From contig JBOFZL010000050.1 of the NCBI GenBank assembly GCA_051655155.1, positions 1 to 15,322 on the forward strand: a stretch of 15,322 nucleotides of DNA, given 5' to 3'. Positions 15,283 to 15,322 of this stretch are shown in pieces (the stretch's first letter is position 1; each line of letters begins with the position of its first letter). This stretch comes from JBOFZL01 sp051655155 (GTDB lineage Bacteria > Bacillota > Clostridia > Peptostreptococcales > Filifactoraceae). A program made the position numbers and the translations under genes. The notes beneath the pieces are model-generated. The model made no database searches and was not told the DNA's origin. It saw nothing but the letters and a program-made list of their open reading frames with translations.

Positions 15283-15322
15283 AAGATAGTCCTTTCTTTC
15301 TTAAAGATTTTATTTCTTATAT

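Overview
The window is AT-rich, with strong AGGAGG-type ribosome binding sites, short intergenic gaps and U-tailed hairpin terminators. It carries an S-layer-homology protein tail, rubrerythrin, peptide uptake genes and an apparent selenoprotein. This suggests a low-GC, Gram-positive, amino-acid- or peptide-fermenting anaerobe of the Clostridia/Tissierellia type. The genus cannot be fixed from the sequence alone.

Layout. Bases 1-172 are the 3' end of an S-layer-homology (SLH) domain gene on +. A bidirectional terminator separates it from a MATE-family exporter on - (330-1709). A divergent intergenic region then leads to an EF-G-like translational GTPase on + (2005-3990), with its own sigma-A-like promoter and a terminator. 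Next comes an oligopeptide ABC transporter in the order oppB-oppC-oppD-oppF-oppA on + (4375-9984); oppA has its own strong promoter. A rubrerythrin gene on + (10234-10770) has a near-consensus promoter with an inverted repeat at the predicted transcription start.

The right-hand part (10858-15282) is a tightly spaced minus-strand series, read from right to left: an MFS transporter, D-serine ammonia-lyase (dsdA), an AGCS-type sodium/amino-acid symporter, and a small HesB/IscA-like gene. This gene is interrupted by an in-frame TGA (11038-11040) at the position where HesB proteins have a conserved cysteine. The frame continues with good homology for 59 more codons, and a hairpin follows the TGA at the distance expected of a bacterial SECIS. 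I read it as a HesB-like selenoprotein gene (10858-11184, 108 residues including Sec49). A standard gene caller would miss it or replace it with an antisense shadow frame.

How the genes fit together: Opp imports peptides as carbon, nitrogen and energy sources. The minus-strand cluster looks like an uptake and deamination module for D-serine or related small amino acids (two transporters plus a PLP-dependent lyase giving pyruvate and ammonia). Rubrerythrin is a peroxide-protection enzyme of anaerobes. Rubrerythrin and the HesB-like gene converge on one bidirectional terminator. The HesB-like selenoprotein, its SECIS candidate and its place at the end of a D-serine cluster are the most interesting content.
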